Source of the DNA: Chitinophaga sp. GbtcB8 | GTDB lineage: Bacteria; Bacteroidota; Bacteroidia; Chitinophagales; Chitinophagaceae | Reading direction: 5' to 3' | NCBI RefSeq assembly: GCF_019091455.1 | Contig: NZ_JAGXJN010000025.1 | Coordinates: 1-64,000 of the forward strand | DNA length: 64,000 nucleotides | Shown here: in pieces, positions 23,640 through 31,597 of the stretch | Position numbering within the stretch: the first letter of the stretch is position 1 | Layout of the letters: each line of letters begins with the position of its first letter | Made by a program: the position numbers and the translations under genes | Notes under the pieces: generated by a model | The model's database searches: none | Seen by the model: the letters and a program-made list of their open reading frames with translations, nothing else | What the model was told of the DNA's origin: nothing

Positions 23640-26207
23640 ATGTACCGATCCTCCTATCCTTATACAATCCCGTGGCTGTTGATGTTACTGTGCCTGCCCT
23701 TACTGCTGCATGCACAGCGTAACAATTTTACCATTACACCCGGCCCTAAATGGCTGGCCCCCTATACGCCGGACCTTAATAAAAAGCCCAACCTGCACGA
23801 TATCAGCAGCGGGTACTGCCTGCTGCTGCTGGAAGAGCAGCACCATGCAGAAAAGAAAAGCGTTTACCAGCACATCATACGCCAGATAGTTTCAGAAGCC
23901 GGGGTACAAAATGGCGCAGAGGTATCTGTAGACTATGATCCCGCTTATGAGCAGCTGCAATTTCACCAGCTTATTATACGCCGCGATGGTAAAATACTGA
24001 ACAAGCTGAGTGCAGGCCAGTTCCGCATTCTGCAGCAGGAAAAAGAGCTTTCGCGTTTTATATACAGCGGCGTGTACACCGCCTATTGTATTATTGAAGA
24101 TGTGCGCAAAGGCGACCAGATAGAATATGCCTATACCATTACCGGCCGCAATCCCATTTTTGAGGACAAATACTTCCGCACCTTTTACTTTGCAGCCTCT
24201 GAGCCTATTTTAAATTATTACAAATGCCTGATAGCCTCCACCGCCCGTAACATACAGTTCAGGTCATTTAACGATGCACCTATGCCGGTAAAGAGAACCT
24301 GGCAGGGCATGAACCTGTATGAGTGGCAACCCAAACATATTGCAGAACCGGAAAGGGTGGATTACAGAACGCCCTCCTGGTACGATAATTATGCTTATGT
24401 AGAGGCCAGTGAATACAGCGGCTGGGAACCCATTGTGAACTGGGCCCTGCAGGTAAATGCCACGCATGACCTAAGCCCCGCTTTACAGCAGAAAATAGCA
24501 GCCTGGCAAAAAGAAACCGGCGATAACAAGGCGCTGTACATGCAAAAGGCCATCCGTTTTGTGCAGGACGATATCCGTTATATGGGCATTGAAATGGGCG
24601 AATACTCCCACCGCCCCAGCCAGCCCGGGAAAATATTAAACCAGCGCTTTGGCGATTGTAAAGATAAATCCCTGCTGCTTTGCACCCTGTTACAGGCCAA
24701 TGGTATTGATGCCAGCATGGCTTATGTAAATACATTTGCAAAAGCCTCGCTGCGGGAATCGCTGCCCTCGCCGGTACTGTTCAATCACGTAATTGTATCT
24801 GCCAACTTAAGCGGCAATCATTACTGGATAGATCCTACCATTAATTACCAGCGCGGCACCATTGATAACCTTACGGTGCCCGACTATCAACTAGCGCTGA
24901 TCATAAAAAAGGGCACCAATGCATTAAGCAGTATAGACCAGCGCTATAATGGTACAGTACGCATTTCAGAAACCTTTGTGCTGCCGGAAAGCAATAAAAA
25001 GCCCGCCCACCTGCAGGTGCTTTCCAACTACAGCCTGCAGTTTGCAGATGATCAGCGGGAGAATTTTGCAGAGAACAGTATGAAAGACCAGGAGCGCGCC
25101 TTCCTGGATTATTATAAAGGATTGTATGGTGATGTGCGGGCAGACAGCGGCCTGCAGATTGAAGATGCAGAACCCGAAGACCGCTTTGAAGTAGGCGAGT
25201 ATTATACCATTCACAATCCCTGGAAAGCCGATACCACAGCGGCTAACCACCAGCAGTTCCATGTGCAGGCCCGCATATTAACAGATATGCTGCCCCGGGT
25301 ACCGGACGATAATCATACACAGCCACTGGCGCTGAAATATCCTTACTCGCTGGACTATACCATTACGCTGCAAATGCCTAATGACTGGGCCATGGATAAT
25401 GCCAGCATGCACGTAAAGAATAAATACTACCGTATTGATTTCACCTCTGCCGTGAATGGCCGCACCGTTACGCTGCATTACCAGTATAACTCCTACCAGG
25501 ATCATGTGCCGGTTGACTACCTGACCAATTACGTGGACGACCGTAACCAGCTGGCTGAAATAGGCGGCTTTTACCTGTACTGGGATCCCACTGCCGGCAG
25601 CAGCACCTCCCCTGACGGGCATAAAGGTATTAGCTGGGTAATGCTGGTTTTATGCCTGCTGTTTGCAGGCATCTTCAGCTACATGGCCATACGTTTTTAT
25701 CATCGCTCTGTATTCCCGCTGCAGTACAACCCGGAGTCCTGGGCTATTGGCGGCTGGCTGTTACTGCTGGGTTTTAGCATTACATTTTCCCCGCTGGGCA
25801 TATTAGTGGATATAGTACGGAGCGGCTTTTTCAGCAATGCCACCTGGGAGGCGGTAGTGCATGCGCAGGATGCGCAGGTAAGGCTGCTGGTGTTTATAGC
25901 GGAGCTGGCCTGTAATGTATTCCTGTGCGTATATGCTATATTGTTAGTGCTGCTGTTTTTCAGAAAGCGGGATACTTTCCCTGCAGCCTGTATTGTTTTT
26001 TTTGCGGCCGTATTAAGTGTACAGGTGCTGGATTATGTAGCGGTAAGCGCTTTAAATAACAATTATGCATGGAGCAAGGACCAGATCAGCAGTATAACCA
26101 GGGGCATTATAGGAGCCGCCATCTGGATCCCTTATTTACTGCGGTCGGAAAGGGTGCGTAAAACCTTTGTAGTGCCGCATCCGTCTGCAGTGCAGCGGAA
26201 TTGGTGA
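23640..26207 (+). CDS. DUF3857/transglutaminase-like protein with C-terminal membrane domain
   Basis: 855 residues. A Sec leader is followed by a DUF3857 beta domain (residues about 60-270). Next is a transglutaminase-like core: AIRFVQDDIRYMGIEMGEYSHRPSQP, then QRFGDCKDKSLLL with the catalytic Cys, and later NHVIVSAN and YWIDPT for His and Asp. A DUF3858-like beta domain comes next. The last 200 residues hold about five membrane helices of the DUF2569 type (WAIGGWLLLLGFSITFSPLGILVD). The exported catalytic domain would face the periplasm. The substrate is unknown; the papain-like triad suggests peptidase or transglutaminase activity. Confidence 0.88.
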   Translation: MYRSSYPYTIPWLLMLLCLPLLLHAQRNNFTITPGPKWLAPYTPDLNKKPNLHDISSGYCLLLLEEQHHAEKKSVYQHIIRQIVSEAGVQNGAEVSVDYDPAYEQLQFHQLIIRRDGKILNKLSAGQFRILQQEKELSRFIYSGVYTAYCIIEDVRKGDQIEYAYTITGRNPIFEDKYFRTFYFAASEPILNYYKCLIASTARNIQFRSFNDAPMPVKRTWQGMNLYEWQPKHIAEPERVDYRTPSWYDNYAYVEASEYSGWEPIVNWALQVNATHDLSPALQQKIAAWQKETGDNKALYMQKAIRFVQDDIRYMGIEMGEYSHRPSQPGKILNQRFGDCKDKSLLLCTLLQANGIDASMAYVNTFAKASLRESLPSPVLFNHVIVSANLSGNHYWIDPTINYQRGTIDNLTVPDYQLALIIKKGTNALSSIDQRYNGTVRISETFVLPESNKKPAHLQVLSNYSLQFADDQRENFAENSMKDQERAFLDYYKGLYGDVRADSGLQIEDAEPEDRFEVGEYYTIHNPWKADTTAANHQQFHVQARILTDMLPRVPDDNHTQPLALKYPYSLDYTITLQMPNDWAMDNASMHVKNKYYRIDFTSAVNGRTVTLHYQYNSYQDHVPVDYLTNYVDDRNQLAEIGGFYLYWDPTAGSSTSPDGHKGISWVMLVLCLLFAGIFSYMAIRFYHRSVFPLQYNPESWAIGGWLLLLGFSITFSPLGILVDIVRSGFFSNATWEAVVHAQDAQVRLLVFIAELACNVFLCVYAILLVLLFFRKRDTFPAACIVFFAAVLSVQVLDYVAVSALNNNYAWSKDQISSITRGIIGAAIWIPYLLRSERVRKTFVVPHPSAVQRNW

Positions 26208-26210
26208 TGA

Positions 26211-26292
26211 AATGTAAAATCTTAAATGTAAAAGTGGAATGCTACAGATCGCTGCATTCCACTTTTACATTTATCATTTAAAATTTTACATT
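26211..26292. terminator. Nested long inverted repeat between convergent genes
   Basis: The inner arms AAATGTAAAAGTGGAATGC (26224-26242) and its exact reverse complement (26254-26272) form a 19-bp perfect stem with an 11-nt loop. An outer pair AATGTAAAAT (26211-26220) with ATTTTACATT (26283-26292) adds 10 more. The structure fills the whole spacer from one stop codon to the other and probably terminates both strands. Confidence 0.75.
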
Positions 26293-26296
26293 CTCC

Positions 26297-26626
26297 CTAA
26301 TAATCTATCGTCTCAGAATCAAAGATCACCACCTTCTCCCACAGGTGTTTGCATTCTTCTACAAACTTCACGTGAATGGGATGTTCCTGGTAAATATCAT
26401 GATCGGCCTGGCTGTTAAACACCGTTAGCTCGCAATAGCTGTAGCTGCGGTCTATTACCGGGCGGTCTGTGCTGGCGGGTTTGCCCAGGTTAAATACCTG
26501 TACGGCTTCTATTTTTCCCAGCTCGCTCACCCCATCTTCAAACTTTTTAACATCCGCGGCAGAAAGGCCTGGTTTCAGGTAAAAGTTCACTACGTGTACA
26601 AACTTTTTATCAGTTGCTTTTAACAT
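26297..26626 (-). CDS. Dabb (stress-responsive A/B barrel) family protein
   Basis: 109 residues from ATG 26626 (MLKATDKKFVHVVNFYLKPGL). VHVVNFYLKPGLSAADVKKFEDGVSEL and SYCELTVFNSQADHDIYQEHPIHVKFVEE match the Dabb domain, a dimeric alpha+beta barrel seen in stress proteins and some cyclases. The start lies 1 nt after the stop of the amidohydrolase gene (TGATATG), so translation is coupled. A longer reading to 26683 runs through the amidohydrolase coding region and is unlikely. Confidence 0.88.
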   Translation of the reverse strand: MLKATDKKFVHVVNFYLKPGLSAADVKKFEDGVSELGKIEAVQVFNLGKPASTDRPVIDRSYSYCELTVFNSQADHDIYQEHPIHVKFVEECKHLWEKVVIFDSETIDY

Positions 26627-26627
26627 A

Positions 26628-27941
26628 TCAGTCGTTTTTAACGGTTGGCAAGTTAGCCGTTGTGTTTTTAAAAACCAACCCATCTTTCATTACAAAACTT
26701 ACTTTGCCCATGGTTTGTATGTCCTGCAGGGGATCCCCGTCCACCGCAACAATATCCGCCAGCTTGCCAACAGTAATGCTGCCCAGCTTATCTTTCATGC
26801 CCAGCAGGTCAGCCGCCTGTATGGTAGCGGCTTTAATGGCTTCCATGGCAGGCATGCCGCTTTCTACCATATAAGTAAATTCCAGCCAGTTTTTCCCGTG
26901 CGCATACACGCCGGCATCTGTACCAAAAGCTATTTTAACCCCGGTTTTATAAGCCTTTGCAAAGGTGGCCTGCAATTTAGGCCCAATGGATAAGGCTTTG
27001 GGAGTTATAACGGCCGGATAAAAACCAGGAATTTTAGCGGAATCTGCTACAGAACGGCCGGCTATAATAGTAGGCACATACCAGGTGCCGTATTTTTTGG
27101 CCAGCCCCATGCCTTCATCGTCCATAAAAGTGCCATGCTCTATTGAGGTAACGCCGGCGCGTATAGCGCGTTTAATACCTTCAGCGCCATGTGCATGGGC
27201 AGCTACGCGCATACCGTAGTCTTTGGCGGTTTCCACAATGGCTTTAAGCTCTTCTTCCGTAAACTGGGCGCCGCTGCCATCCTTAGCTAAGTCCAGCACG
27301 CCGCCGGTGGCCATGATCTTTATCAGGTCCGATCCGTTCTTATACGCCTGACGTATTGCTTTACGGCATTCATCCGGGCCGTTCACTACTCCTACATCCG
27401 GACCAGGATCGCCCATCAGGTCGCGGCGGTAACCATTGGTAGGGTCTGCATGGCCGCCGGTAGTGGAAATGGCCTTGCCGGCCGTAAACACACGCGGGCC
27501 TTTTACCAGGCCTTTGTTAATGGCATTACGCAGGGAAATATTCACGCCATAGCCGCCACCCAGGTCACGCACGGTGGTAAAACCAGCCATCAGCGTACGT
27601 TCTGAGAAGGCAACACTCTGAAAGGCATAATCCGCCGGGTTCATGGTAAATTCTTCCATGAATGATTCCTTTGTAAGCTCCCCGTCCAGGTGAACATGCA
27701 TATCCATCCAGCCCGGGGTAACGGTTTGTTTGCTGAGGTCTATGATCTTGTCCTGCGGGGCGCCTTCTACAAATCCTTCTTTTATAGCGGAGATCTGGTT
27801 GCCGGTAATAATTACCGATACATTTTTACGGGAGCTATTGGCAATACCGTCAATAAGGGTACCGCAATGTAAAATAGTGCTTTGGGCATAAGCAGCGCTC
27901 ATGCATAACAATAAGAGGGCTGTCAGTACATGGGATCTCAT
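26628..27941 (-). CDS. Exported amidohydrolase, imidazolonepropionase-like
   Basis: 437 residues. MRSHVLTALLLLCMSAAYAQ is a Sec leader. Metal-binding motifs of the amidohydrolase superfamily are present: MDMHVHLDG (HxH), AAHAHG, SIEHGT, and GTDAGVYAHG (catalytic Asp). The set with LIKIMATGGVLD is typical of the Xaa-Pro dipeptidase/imidazolonepropionase-like group, many of which cleave dipeptides such as carnosine or Xaa-Arg/Lys. Location is periplasmic or outer surface. It is followed by the Dabb gene with a 1-nt gap; the pair is likely one transcription unit. Confidence 0.88.
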   Translation of the reverse strand: MRSHVLTALLLLCMSAAYAQSTILHCGTLIDGIANSSRKNVSVIITGNQISAIKEGFVEGAPQDKIIDLSKQTVTPGWMDMHVHLDGELTKESFMEEFTMNPADYAFQSVAFSERTLMAGFTTVRDLGGGYGVNISLRNAINKGLVKGPRVFTAGKAISTTGGHADPTNGYRRDLMGDPGPDVGVVNGPDECRKAIRQAYKNGSDLIKIMATGGVLDLAKDGSGAQFTEEELKAIVETAKDYGMRVAAHAHGAEGIKRAIRAGVTSIEHGTFMDDEGMGLAKKYGTWYVPTIIAGRSVADSAKIPGFYPAVITPKALSIGPKLQATFAKAYKTGVKIAFGTDAGVYAHGKNWLEFTYMVESGMPAMEAIKAATIQAADLLGMKDKLGSITVGKLADIVAVDGDPLQDIQTMGKVSFVMKDGLVFKNTTANLPTVKND

Positions 27942-27995
27942 GGGATTGTAGATTTATGATTTTAGATTTGGTTGAACCTGGGATTTACCATCCTG

Positions 27996-28052
27996 GATTT
28001 TAGATTTACGATTTTCACTATACTACTTCCCCAAAATCGTAAATCTAAAATC
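27996..28052. terminator. 20-bp perfect inverted repeat overlapping a stop codon
   Basis: GATTTTAGATTTACGATTTT (27996-28015) and its exact reverse complement (28033-28052) flank a 17-nt loop. The right arm includes two bases of the TGA stop of the ABC permease (28051-28053). An 18-base piece of the right arm recurs exactly at 61665-61682. It likely ends permease transcription before the amidohydrolase gene and is part of a dispersed family. Confidence 0.7.
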
Positions 28053-29238
28053 AATCCAGGTATTTCCTGATAGTACGGTTGTTAACAAAATACACCAGCA
28101 GCAATACCACTGCGGCGGCTATCCACATGCCTATACCCGGCCAGGGGCTTACCACCATTTCATGCGCTGCCAGCGCACGGGCAGCCACCCATTGCAGCAC
28201 CGCTACCAGCAATACAGCCACTATGCCGGTTACTACATACAGCGGCACAAACTGCCGCAGCAAGTAACGCCGCAGCTGTGCCGGCGCAGTACCCAGCATT
28301 ACCAGTAACTGGATCTCTTTTTTACAGGATGCAATGATCAGCTGTATGAACATGCTGAACACCAGCAGGGCAAACAGCAACAGCACTATACCAAAGAAAC
28401 CGATCACAGATACAATAGTTTGTACAATCAGTTTTGTTTTGCTGTACTTGATCTTATCCTGGTTGGTGGTATAACCATGATCGTCCAGAAACTTTACCAG
28501 TGTGGGATTGGCAGGGTCGCTGGTTTTAATAACTATGCGGGATGGCGCTGCCGCTTTACCATTGCCATAGCGGTTATTGGCCCAATCCATAAAAGCGGCC
28601 GGCACTAAAAACGAAGAGATGCGGTCTGAAAACCCTACGATATGCCCGGTGAACTGGGAAGAGAGCAGTCCCCTGGATACCGTGATCTTTACCGGCAGGT
28701 TCTTTACTGTTTCCTGTGAAACCTGCGGCAGATCCTGGCTGAGGGCAAATCCAAAATTATACAGGTTTAAAAAATCATTGGGTAATATAATGGGTATAAC
28801 ACCATCCCCCTCCTGCCATTTCCATTCCTCATTCTTTACATCAATAAAAGAATCCGGTACGGATTCAAAGAACATATCGGTATAGAATTGCAGCTCGCCG
28901 GGGGCAGCCGCCGTTACCTTAAACTGGCTGGAGGTTATGTATCCCGCTGCTTCTACAAAACTTTGCTGTTTGATGGTTTGCAGCTCTTCTGCGGTGAACA
29001 TGCTTTTATCTGACTGCCCCATCATAGCATTAGTGATCTTTTTATTCACTACCAGGAAATCCGCACTCTCATTCTGGTTCTGCCGCCCGTATAACAGCTG
29101 GTAAAAGTTGGTATGGGCCTGTATAGCTATCAGCAGCAATACCATGGCAATGCCCAGGCCTGCGGTAGCCATTAGCAGGCGGCTTTTGCCAATACCGGTT
29201 TGTATGATCTTTTTTAGGAGTTGAAAGAACGGGTGCAT
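28051..29238 (-). CDS. ABC transporter permease, FtsX-like
   Basis: 395 residues. One N-terminal membrane helix (SRLLMATAGLGIAMVLLLIAIQA) is followed by a large extracytoplasmic domain of about 220 residues and three C-terminal helices (VQTIVSVIGFFGIVLLLFALLV; VTGIVAVLLVAVLQWV; MWIAAAVVLLLVYFV), the MacB/FtsX/LolC type VII layout. CKKEIQLLVMLGTAPAQLRRYLLRQ between helices 2 and 3 is the coupling loop. It works with the ATPase encoded upstream. The transported or signalled substrate is unknown; type VII systems usually do mechanotransmission rather than classical transport. Confidence 0.82.
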   Translation of the reverse strand: MHPFFQLLKKIIQTGIGKSRLLMATAGLGIAMVLLLIAIQAHTNFYQLLYGRQNQNESADFLVVNKKITNAMMGQSDKSMFTAEELQTIKQQSFVEAAGYITSSQFKVTAAAPGELQFYTDMFFESVPDSFIDVKNEEWKWQEGDGVIPIILPNDFLNLYNFGFALSQDLPQVSQETVKNLPVKITVSRGLLSSQFTGHIVGFSDRISSFLVPAAFMDWANNRYGNGKAAAPSRIVIKTSDPANPTLVKFLDDHGYTTNQDKIKYSKTKLIVQTIVSVIGFFGIVLLLFALLVFSMFIQLIIASCKKEIQLLVMLGTAPAQLRRYLLRQFVPLYVVTGIVAVLLVAVLQWVAARALAAHEMVVSPWPGIGMWIAAAVVLLLVYFVNNRTIRKYLD

Positions 29239-29246
29239 GTTTGAGT

Positions 29247-29291
29247 AGCTTTTAGCTTTAGCTATTAACCTTTAGCTAAACGCTAAAAGCC
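29247..29291 (-). repeat. Inverted repeat in the ABC operon spacer
   Basis: AGCTTTTAGC plus TTTAGCT (29247-29263) pair with AGCTAAA, one bulged C, and GCTAAAAGC (29274-29290) around a 10-nt loop. The hairpin takes up most of the 69-bp spacer between ATPase and permease. It contains the word TTGGCTTTTAGC (29282-29293, minus strand), also found after adk. Confidence 0.6.
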
Positions 29292-29307
29292 AATGGCTAA
29301 GAGCTGT

Positions 29308-29958
29308 TTATAATTGGTATTGCACATCGTAATTAAAATGCACATCATCATCCAGGTCAGTAAGCACAAAACCGGCCTGCTGCGTTTTACAGGTTTCCGC
29401 TATCAGCGCAGCGGCGCGGCGGGTATTCTCCTCATCCAGGTGGCTGAAGGGCTCATCCATTAACAGCCATTTAAAAGGCTGCACTAACGCACGTATAATG
29501 GCTATACGCTGCCGCTCCCCGTAAGAGAGGGTGCGGGCGCTTTGCTGCAGCACATGTGTTACCTGCAGGCGGGCGGCCATTTCCTGCACCTGCTCTGCTG
29601 TGCAGGCCGGCGCAGGGCCCATCACTCTTTTCAGCTCTATATTTTCCCAGGCGGTCAGCTGATCAAACAGGCGCAGGTCCTGGAAAATAATGCTCACCTG
29701 CTGCTGGCGTATGGCGGCCAGCGCGGACTTATTATAATCCTGCCAGGGTTTCCCGTTCACCATTACCTTACCGGCATAATCATATCTTATATGGTACAGG
29801 TAGTGCACCAGGGTAGTTTTACCGGTGCCGGAAGGCGCTTTTATCTTTACAAAACTGCCCGGGCTAAAGGTCACGTCCTTGTTCCAGATATCAGATGCCC
29901 GCTGCAATAGCTTGTCGCGCAGGGGCAATGGTACCAGGTGGCTCAGTTGGATCTGCAT
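29308..29958 (-). CDS. ABC transporter ATP-binding protein
   Basis: 216 residues. APSGTGKTTLV is Walker A, IIFQDLRLFDQLTAWENIELK the Q-loop region, LSYGERQRIAIIRAL the signature, and WLLMDEPFSHLD Walker B with the catalytic Glu. The protein is short and lacks the usual C-terminal extensions, as in LolD/MacB/FtsE-type ATPases. It precedes the FtsX-like permease on the same strand with a 69-bp spacer that carries a strong hairpin, which could tune the ratio of the two subunits. Confidence 0.9.
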   Translation of the reverse strand: MQIQLSHLVPLPLRDKLLQRASDIWNKDVTFSPGSFVKIKAPSGTGKTTLVHYLYHIRYDYAGKVMVNGKPWQDYNKSALAAIRQQQVSIIFQDLRLFDQLTAWENIELKRVMGPAPACTAEQVQEMAARLQVTHVLQQSARTLSYGERQRIAIIRALVQPFKWLLMDEPFSHLDEENTRRAAALIAETCKTQQAGFVLTDLDDDVHFNYDVQYQL

Positions 29959-30002
29959 AAAAAATCTATAAATGCAGAATGTACAAACTATTTTTATAGC
30001 AG

Positions 30003-30010
30003 CAAACTTA
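30003..30010 (-). promoter_or_regulatory. Promoter -7 box of the ABC ATPase gene
   Basis: The minus strand reads TAAGTTTG followed by C, a perfect TANNTTTG(Y). The leader would be about 40 nt. Confidence 0.5.
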
Positions 30011-30061
30011 ATTTAACAATAATCCGTATATAAAGGCGCATCTGAATTTATTTGTCTGCTT

Positions 30062-30607
30062 TTGAAAGCCGTACCAACATACACGGAGCAAGAATTGGTT
30101 AGATCGCTGAAATTGCGGGAGCAAGCTGCATTCAGCTATCTGTACGATCACTACTCGTCCGCCTTACATGGCGTGATCCAGCAAATTGTGCCGGATCCGG
30201 ATGTATCTGTGGATGTGTTACAGGAGGTTTTTGTGAAGATCTGGCGGCAAATAGAGCAGTATGATCCTGTTAGGGGACGGCTGTTCACCTGGATGTTTAA
30301 TATTGCCCGTACCACTTCCATAGATACGGTACGCGGTAAGGACTGGCGGAACAGTCAGAAGAATAATTCATTAACCGACGACCTTATACCGCTGGCGGGC
30401 TCCACTCAGCCCAATCCCATTGATGATATAGGGTTGCGTAAAATGGTGCACAGCTTAAAAGAAGAACATAAGGTGTTAGTAGAACTATCTTATTTCCAGG
30501 GGTATAAGCAGGATGAAATAGCACAAATGCTGAACATCCCGTTAGGTACCGTAAAAACAAGGCTTAGAGCAGCTTTATTACTATTAAGGCAACAGGTTAA
30601 ATTATAA
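30062..30607 (+). CDS. ECF-type RNA polymerase sigma factor
   Basis: 181 residues from a TTG start (MKAVPTYTEQELVRSLKLREQAAFSYLYDHY). Sigma region 2 is clear (DVSVDVLQEVFVKIWRQIEQYDPVRGRLFTWMFNIARTTSID), as is region 4 with its helix-turn-helix (LVELSYFQGYKQDEIAQMLNIPLGTVKTRLRAALLLLRQQV). It is followed after 1 nt by the GTG start of an anti-sigma factor. In this arrangement the sigma factor is held inactive at the membrane until a signal releases it. Both genes use rare start codons, which may keep both levels low. Confidence 0.93.
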   Translation: MKAVPTYTEQELVRSLKLREQAAFSYLYDHYSSALHGVIQQIVPDPDVSVDVLQEVFVKIWRQIEQYDPVRGRLFTWMFNIARTTSIDTVRGKDWRNSQKNNSLTDDLIPLAGSTQPNPIDDIGLRKMVHSLKEEHKVLVELSYFQGYKQDEIAQMLNIPLGTVKTRLRAALLLLRQQVKL

Positions 30608-30608
30608 A

Positions 30609-31415
30609 GTGGATATACAGGCATACATACAAAGCGGTGTGATTGAAAGTTACGTATTAGGCGTAGCGGACGCACAGGATGTAGCAGAGCTGCAAAGGCT
30701 GCGCTTTGAGTATCCTGAGGTGGAAGCCGCTATAGCTGCATGCGAAGCATGGCTGGCTGAAACAGCCAATGCCGGCGCTGTACCTGTATCAGATAATGTG
30801 AAGGAACAATTACAGCATACCTTACAAAATGAATTTGCGCCAGCTGCCGGTACCACTGCCACCAGTCAAACATCGCTGTTAAAGCGTATGAACCGGGTGC
30901 GGTATTTTGCAGCCGCTTCCATCATATTGCTGGTGGCCAGCGCTACCATCAACGTATATCTTTACCAGAAATACCACCAGGCTAATAAAGATTATATAGC
31001 GCTCATGAATGAACGCAATACCGTGGTGGCAGATAATGGCCTGTACCAAACCAAACTACGGCAAATGCAGGACCGTATGCAGCTGATGGCAGCCCCTGGT
31101 ATGTTAAAAGTATCCATGCCTGGTACACCGGGTAAAGAAGGCAACCTGGTAACCCTGTTCTGGGATACCAATACCAAAGATGTATATGTGCTGGCTAACA
31201 AGCTGCCCAAAGCCCCTGCCGGTAAGCAATACCAGCTATGGGCCCTGGTAGATGGCAAACCCGTTGATGCGGGTATGTTAGGTGATTGTACAGATCTTTG
31301 CCAGCTGAAACCAGTGCTGAAAGCACAGGCCTTTGCCATTACACTGGAAAATACCGGTGGCAGCCCTGCCCCGCATTTAGACCAGCTGTACGTAATGGGT
31401 AATGTAAAATCATAA
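30609..31415 (+). CDS. Anti-sigma factor, RskA-like
   Basis: 268 residues from GTG. The N-terminal cytoplasmic part (IQSGVIESYVLGVADAQDVAELQRLRFEYPEVEAAIAA) is the anti-sigma domain, without the zinc HxxxCxxC motif. One membrane helix follows (YFAAASIILLVASATINVYLY), then a short coiled stretch and the periplasmic RskA C-terminal domain (FWDTNTKDVYVLANKLPKAPAGKQYQLWALVDGKPVDAGML). It should bind the upstream sigma factor and sense envelope stress. The 1-nt gap to the sigma stop codon indicates coupled translation. Confidence 0.9.
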   Translation: MDIQAYIQSGVIESYVLGVADAQDVAELQRLRFEYPEVEAAIAACEAWLAETANAGAVPVSDNVKEQLQHTLQNEFAPAAGTTATSQTSLLKRMNRVRYFAAASIILLVASATINVYLYQKYHQANKDYIALMNERNTVVADNGLYQTKLRQMQDRMQLMAAPGMLKVSMPGTPGKEGNLVTLFWDTNTKDVYVLANKLPKAPAGKQYQLWALVDGKPVDAGMLGDCTDLCQLKPVLKAQAFAITLENTGGSPAPHLDQLYVMGNVKS

Positions 31416-31468
31416 GTTACTAACATACTCAATAGCAGGCTTCAGATGCCTTATTGACTCAGATGCAC

Positions 31469-31496
31469 GGCCGCCTTAACGGGCGGCCATTTTTTT
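31469..31496 (+). terminator. Intrinsic terminator after the sigma/anti-sigma operon
   Basis: GGCCGCC (31469-31475) and GGCGGCC (31482-31488) form a 7-bp all-GC stem, followed by a T7 run at 31490-31496. This is a textbook rho-independent terminator. Confidence 0.85.
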
Positions 31497-31546
31497 GCAG
31501 TACCCCGTCTCCGGCGTGCTGCCTGCAGATCTGTTTGGTGAAAATG

Positions 31547-31576
31547 AAAAAGCCTACCCTTATGGGCAGGCCTTTT
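31547..31576 (-). terminator. Intrinsic terminator after the DUF4836 gene
   Basis: AAAAAGCCTACCC (31547-31559) and GGGCAGGCCTTTT (31564-31576) form a stem with one mismatch and a 4-nt loop. On the minus strand the arm ends in T5. It lies about 20 bp beyond the stop of the DUF4836 gene. Confidence 0.75.
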
Positions 31577-31597
31577 CTTTATAACAATCTGTTACAA

